DNA of 16,828 bases from SIG575 sp045595725. GTDB taxonomy: Bacteria; Bacillota; Clostridia; Oscillospirales; Acutalibacteraceae. Below are positions 14,173 to 16,828 of the stretch, in pieces. The position numbers were made by a program, and so were the translations under genes. Below the pieces are notes generated by a model, which was given only the letters and a program-made list of their open reading frames with translations, made no database searches and had not been told where the DNA came from. Where the stretch lies: positions 1 to 16,828 of the forward strand of contig JAZOAY010000084.1 of assembly GCA_045595725.1 (NCBI GenBank), read 5' to 3'. Within the stretch, counting starts at the first letter, position 1; every line of letters begins with the position of its first letter.

Positions 14173-14206
14173 ATTGTAAACGCTCTGTATGACAGATCGG
14201 TGACAG
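14173..14206 (-). promoter_or_regulatory. Pho-box-like operator with -10 box before the ABC genes
   Basis: On the minus strand: CTGTCA (14206-14201), CCGAT, CTGTCA (14195-14190), then 11 bases, then TACAAT (14178-14173). The 11-base direct repeat resembles the PhoB box (CTGTCAT-N4-CTGTCA) and takes the place of a -35 hexamer; the sequence at the normal -35 position is poor. This is the layout of promoters activated by OmpR/PhoB-class regulators, one of which is encoded about 1 kb upstream on the same strand. The predicted transcript start is near 14166. Confidence 0.6.
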
Positions 14207-14227
14207 TAAAATAACAAAAATGTCACC
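14199..14227. repeat. GGTGACA inverted repeat overlapping the operator
   Basis: GGTGACA (14199-14205) and TGTCACC (14221-14227) are perfect 7-base inverted arms 15 bases apart. One arm contains the upstream CTGTCA half-site of the operator. It could be an extra regulator site in opposite orientation. Confidence 0.5.
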
Positions 14228-14259
14228 AAAAAAGGAACTGTCACTTAAACAGTTCCTTT
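14228..14259 (-). terminator. Terminator of the histidine kinase gene with stop codon in its loop
   Basis: On the minus strand AAAGGAACTG (14259-14250) pairs perfectly with CAGTTCCTTT (14240-14231) around a 9-base loop, then more T residues. The kinase stop TAA (14247-14245) lies in the loop and its last codons (Lys-Gly-Thr-Val) form the first arm. It separates the regulator/kinase transcript from the ABC genes. Confidence 0.85.
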
Positions 14260-15246
14260 GTAAAATCTAACAGTAAAAACAGCACCTTTTTCTTCACCGT
14301 TTTCCGCTTTAACCGTTCCGTTCTGAGATGTAATAATCATACGTGCGAGATTAAGTCCGATACCGAAACTTTTATCCCCTGAGTTTTCACCTTTATAAAA
14401 ACGTTCAAAAATATGAGGCAGGTCTTTTTTGCTTATTCCTTCACCGTTGTCTTCAATTATTATTTCCGAATAAAGGGCATTTTCCGAAGCGGTAATTTTT
14501 ATTTCTCCGCCTTCGTCCGTATGCTCCATACAATTTTTCACAATATTTAACAAAGCTTCCCCTGTCCAGAGAATATCTCCCGTAAAATTTCCTTCTGCCA
14601 AAATCTTCAACTTCTGACGACGTATTTCAAGGGGAACAAGAAGTGGTGACAGAGATTTTTCAATAAGTTTTTCAAGGGACACTTCTTCTTTTTTGAAGTC
14701 AACCGTTCCTGCATCAAGTTTTGAAATTTTCAGCAAAAGTGTAATAAGTCTGTCTACACGTGAGAGAAGTTCATAAAGCTCATGAGTAAGATTTTCACGT
14801 CTTTCTGTACTGATGCCTTCCTCTGAAAGGAAAGAAACAAGCAGGTTTATTGATGTCAGCGGTGTTCTCAGCTGATGGGAAATGTCCGCAATTGAGTCTG
14901 CAAGATATTTTTTGTCCTTTTTCAAAGAATTACTCTGTTCTCTGAGACGAACCGTCATTTTGTAAATTTCACTTTGAAGAATACCAAGTTCTCCCTCGGA
15001 ATATTCATCAAAGGAAACTTCACTTTCTCCGTGAAGAATACGATCAATGTCATCTGAAAGCTTTGCAATTTTCTTATAACGTCTGTTTACGGAAATAAGA
15101 TAAACCAGAACAAAGAAAAAGCAAACTGCTGACATAAAAAATCCGTATTTTACTCCGATGAAAAAAGACAGAACAATGAAAATTGCAGAAAAAATTATCT
15201 GCACTAAAAAAACTTTTAATACCTCTTTATTCTTGTAAAGCTTCAT
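14245..15246 (-). CDS. Sensor histidine kinase, intramembrane-sensing type
   Basis: Membrane-bound partner of the response regulator encoded just upstream; it autophosphorylates on His and passes the phosphate to the regulator. Of 333 residues, 11-30 and 36-52 are membrane segments joined by about five residues (GVKYG), so there is almost no outside sensor domain. Such kinases usually sense in the membrane or take a signal from an associated transporter. The dimerisation/phosphoacceptor motif is DISHQLRTPL with His124; the N-box is NIVKNCMEHT (234-243), the G1 box EDNGEGIS (265-272), then HIFERFYKG, and the G2 box FGIGLNLA (294-301). ATG 15246 is chosen: it is one base after the regulator stop (TGATATG), which suggests coupled translation. 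An upstream GTG (15273) would overlap the regulator. Confidence 0.94.
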   Translation of the reverse strand: MKLYKNKEVLKVFLVQIIFSAIFIVLSFFIGVKYGFFMSAVCFFFVLVYLISVNRRYKKIAKLSDDIDRILHGESEVSFDEYSEGELGILQSEIYKMTVRLREQSNSLKKDKKYLADSIADISHQLRTPLTSINLLVSFLSEEGISTERRENLTHELYELLSRVDRLITLLLKISKLDAGTVDFKKEEVSLEKLIEKSLSPLLVPLEIRRQKLKILAEGNFTGDILWTGEALLNIVKNCMEHTDEGGEIKITASENALYSEIIIEDNGEGISKKDLPHIFERFYKGENSGDKSFGIGLNLARMIITSQNGTVKAENGEEKGAVFTVRFYKGTV

Positions 15247-15247
15247 A

Positions 15248-15922
15248 TCAGTCAATCCTGTACCCAAGTCCACGGACTGTTTTAATTATCACGGGTGACT
15301 GTGGGTCATCCTCAATTTTTTCTCTCAGTCTTTTGATGTAAACAGTAAGCGTATTGTCATTGACAAAATCCCCCGCTATATCCCATATGCTTTCAAGAAG
15401 CTGTGTGCGGCTGAGTACTGCACCTCTGTTATTGAGAAAAACAAGAAGAAGTCTGTACTCAAGTGCAGAAAGAAAAAGGTCTTTCCCGTCTTTTGATGCA
15501 GTTCCTCTTACTGTATCAACAAGTACATTCCCTATCTGAATTATACTGCCTGAAGCACCTGTAAGACGGAGAATATTTTTAATGCGTGAAACAAGTTCTC
15601 TCGGTCTGAACGGTTTGGGAATATAATCGTCCGCACCTAAATCAAAGCCTGTTACAGTGCTGAATTCGTCTGATGATGCAGTAAGAAATATTACGGGAAT
15701 TCCGTAATCTGATTTAACCGCGGAACAGACAGAAAATCCGTTTCCGTCTGAAAGTGAAACATCAAGAAGAACAAGGTCGAATTTTTCTTTCTCAAGAAAA
15801 GTCAGTGCGCCAGTTTGTCCTGACGCACTTTTAACCTCAAAGCCTTCTTGTGCAAGAAATTCTGTCAATTTTGAAACAATTGACCTGTCATCTTCTACCA
15901 ATAAAATCTTTGTTAAACTCAT
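15248..15922 (-). CDS. Response regulator, OmpR/PhoB family
   Basis: Cytoplasmic DNA-binding regulator of 224 residues. The receiver domain (1-118) has the acidic pocket E10-D11-D12, phosphorylated Asp54 in LVLLDVSLSDG, the switch Thr in IFLTAS, and the conserved Lys in YIPKPF. The C-terminal winged helix (about 128-224) ends in the family pattern IIKTVRGLGYRID. Members bind tandem direct repeats about 11 bases apart; such a repeat (CTGTCA twice) lies before the ABC genes at 14190-14206 and is the most likely target seen here. The start ATG overlaps the stop of the ceramidase-like gene by ATGA, and the kinase follows after one base, so three genes are probably translated together. Confidence 0.95.
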   Translation of the reverse strand: MSLTKILLVEDDRSIVSKLTEFLAQEGFEVKSASGQTGALTFLEKEKFDLVLLDVSLSDGNGFSVCSAVKSDYGIPVIFLTASSDEFSTVTGFDLGADDYIPKPFRPRELVSRIKNILRLTGASGSIIQIGNVLVDTVRGTASKDGKDLFLSALEYRLLLVFLNNRGAVLSRTQLLESIWDIAGDFVNDNTLTVYIKRLREKIEDDPQSPVIIKTVRGLGYRID

Positions 15923-16827
15923 TTTGCTGACCCGATAAGGTCCTCTGTTGCATCAAGAATTGTTCCTGCTGTATTGGGACCTGTTGAGTTTGTTTCCTCA
16001 TAGTGACCTCTGTCCATGTCATCCTTACCGTTGTTGATATAGGGAAGTGATTCATGGAGAACGAAGTCATTTTCAGCAAGGATGTAACCAAGTTCATCGT
16101 TACAAAGACCGATAACAAATTTATGTTTACAATCTGTCATTTCAGAAAGAACTTTCTTGTAAGAAGACTTTCTGTGTGTTCCCGCTTCTTCAGGAGGGAG
16201 AAATTCACCGGTATAAAGTTCAGGGAAAAGTTCACCGGGAATAAGGAACATTGCAACGTCTTTTTCACCAAGTTCAGCATAACCTACTTCTGAGTAGATA
16301 CAAGCCTTGTTTCTCTTTTCTGTTCTGCCGATATCATTGTTGAGAACTTTAAGATATCTTGCAAGGATAAGAACTGTATTGTCAGCAACAATTCTGATGC
16401 CCTTTGATTTTATATTAAGAATGGGTTTAATCTCTGTTTCATCTTCAATTGAAAGTGCAATTTTGCCAAGACTTCTTCCGAAGCCTTTCATATATTCTTC
16501 ACAGTCAATTTCGTTTCTGTACACTTTCTTTATTTCCTTTGCGGAAATCATACCGCCGATAGCACCGTTAAAGAATACTGCGTTTGATTTAGGAACATTT
16601 TCTTCTATTTCTTTAATAAGGTATGCAGGGAAATCTGCACTTACCTTTGTTGTTGTTCCCAGAAGTTCAGCGTGAGAAGCAAAGTTCACAACGTAAATGT
16701 CGCCTGATTTATCGTTGGGTGCAAAACGGAAACGTGTCAGGTTTTTATCATAAGTAACAGGTGTTCTTACGTCTGCCTGCATATCATCGGTTTCTGTATA
16801 ACCCATGTAGAGCTTACCGTCTTTTCT
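15919..16827 (-). CDS. Neutral/alkaline ceramidase-like hydrolase (N-terminal part missing)
   Basis: The frame is open to the right edge of the window, so the N-terminus is missing; 302 residues are visible. The sequence resembles the N-terminal domain family of neutral/alkaline non-lysosomal ceramidases, zinc enzymes that cleave the amide of N-acyl sphingoid lipids. Similar features are VVNFASHAELLG (candidate zinc-binding His), VSADFPAYLIKEIE, NAVFFNGAIGG, and the late region LGYILAENDFVL followed by GHYEETNSTGPNTAG. At the place where true ceramidases have the nucleophile in GDxSPN, this protein reads IGGMISAK, so the classical Ser context is not kept and the activity may differ. It ends in a 4-base ATGA overlap with the response regulator gene. 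An internal ATG (16806) exists, but homology-like sequence continues upstream (GKLYMGYTETDD). The family call is moderate and made from memory of motifs. Confidence 0.6.
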   Translation of the reverse strand, partial: RKDGKLYMGYTETDDMQADVRTPVTYDKNLTRFRFAPNDKSGDIYVVNFASHAELLGTTTKVSADFPAYLIKEIEENVPKSNAVFFNGAIGGMISAKEIKKVYRNEIDCEEYMKGFGRSLGKIALSIEDETEIKPILNIKSKGIRIVADNTVLILARYLKVLNNDIGRTEKRNKACIYSEVGYAELGEKDVAMFLIPGELFPELYTGEFLPPEEAGTHRKSSYKKVLSEMTDCKHKFVIGLCNDELGYILAENDFVLHESLPYINNGKDDMDRGHYEETNSTGPNTAGTILDATEDLIGSAK

Positions 16828-16828
16828 G

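Noticed and set aside
14199..14227. GGTGACA inverted repeat as the main terminator after the kinase
   Set aside because: It has only a 7-bp stem with a 15-base loop and no T-tract directly after it; the perfect 10-bp stem at 14231-14259 is the better terminator.
15244..15273. Histidine kinase start at GTG 15273 inside the regulator gene
   Set aside because: ATG 15246 is one base after the regulator stop and begins the usual short basic segment before the first membrane helix; the GTG adds nine residues without family resemblance.

Overview
The window looks like a chromosomal segment of a low-G+C Bacillota, most likely a spore-forming member of the Clostridia from a gut- or rumen-type habitat. 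The evidence is a recognisable SpoIVB sporulation peptidase, AGGAGG/GAGGTG ribosome binding sites, sigma-A-like promoters of TTGAAA/TTGACA type with 17-base spacers, a GH78 rhamnosidase, and the general AT-rich codon use. The genus cannot be named from sequence reading alone. There are no rRNA or tRNA genes, CRISPR arrays, transposases or phage genes in the window.

Layout from left to right. (1) 2-1534 (+) is the 3' part of ileS, a eukaryote-like (type 2) isoleucyl-tRNA synthetase without the C-terminal zinc finger, closed by a strong hairpin terminator. (2) 1606-2565 (-) is a lipoprotein polysaccharide deacetylase with a Thr-rich linker; it is divergent from (3) 2724-4088 (+), an ADP-ribosylglycohydrolase-family protein. 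(4) 4146-5363 (-) is spoIVB, standing apart from its usual recN/spo0A neighbours. (5) 5507-5806 is a 300-bp MITE-like unit: inverted arrays of 7-base repeats and imperfect inner inverted repeats enclose a truncated four-helix-bundle (S23/Avd-like) gene. It sits between a good promoter and (6) 5852-8410 (+), an 852-residue fusion of a GNAT acetyltransferase to a GH78 alpha-L-rhamnosidase. (7) 8508-9023 (-) is an unrecognised secreted, membrane-anchored protein, divergent from (8) 9174-10739 (+), a secreted lipase-like alpha/beta hydrolase.

From 10787 to the right edge everything is on the minus strand. In transcription order it reads: a ceramidase-like hydrolase (cut by the window edge), an OmpR/PhoB-type response regulator, an intramembrane-sensing-type histidine kinase, a terminator, then an ABC ATPase and a large FtsX-type permease. 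Ceramidase-like/regulator and ATPase/permease overlap by ATGA, and regulator/kinase are one base apart, so each set is probably translationally coupled. Just upstream of the ABC pair lies a CTGTCA-N5-CTGTCA direct repeat with an 11-base period, 11 bases upstream of a TACAAT -10 box that has no good -35. This is the architecture of a PhoB-class activated promoter and suggests that the adjacent two-component system switches on the transporter.

The points most worth a second look are the heptad-flanked four-helix-bundle element, the GNAT-GH78 fusion, the pho-box-like operator before the ABC transporter, and two genes whose stop codons lie inside terminator loops.
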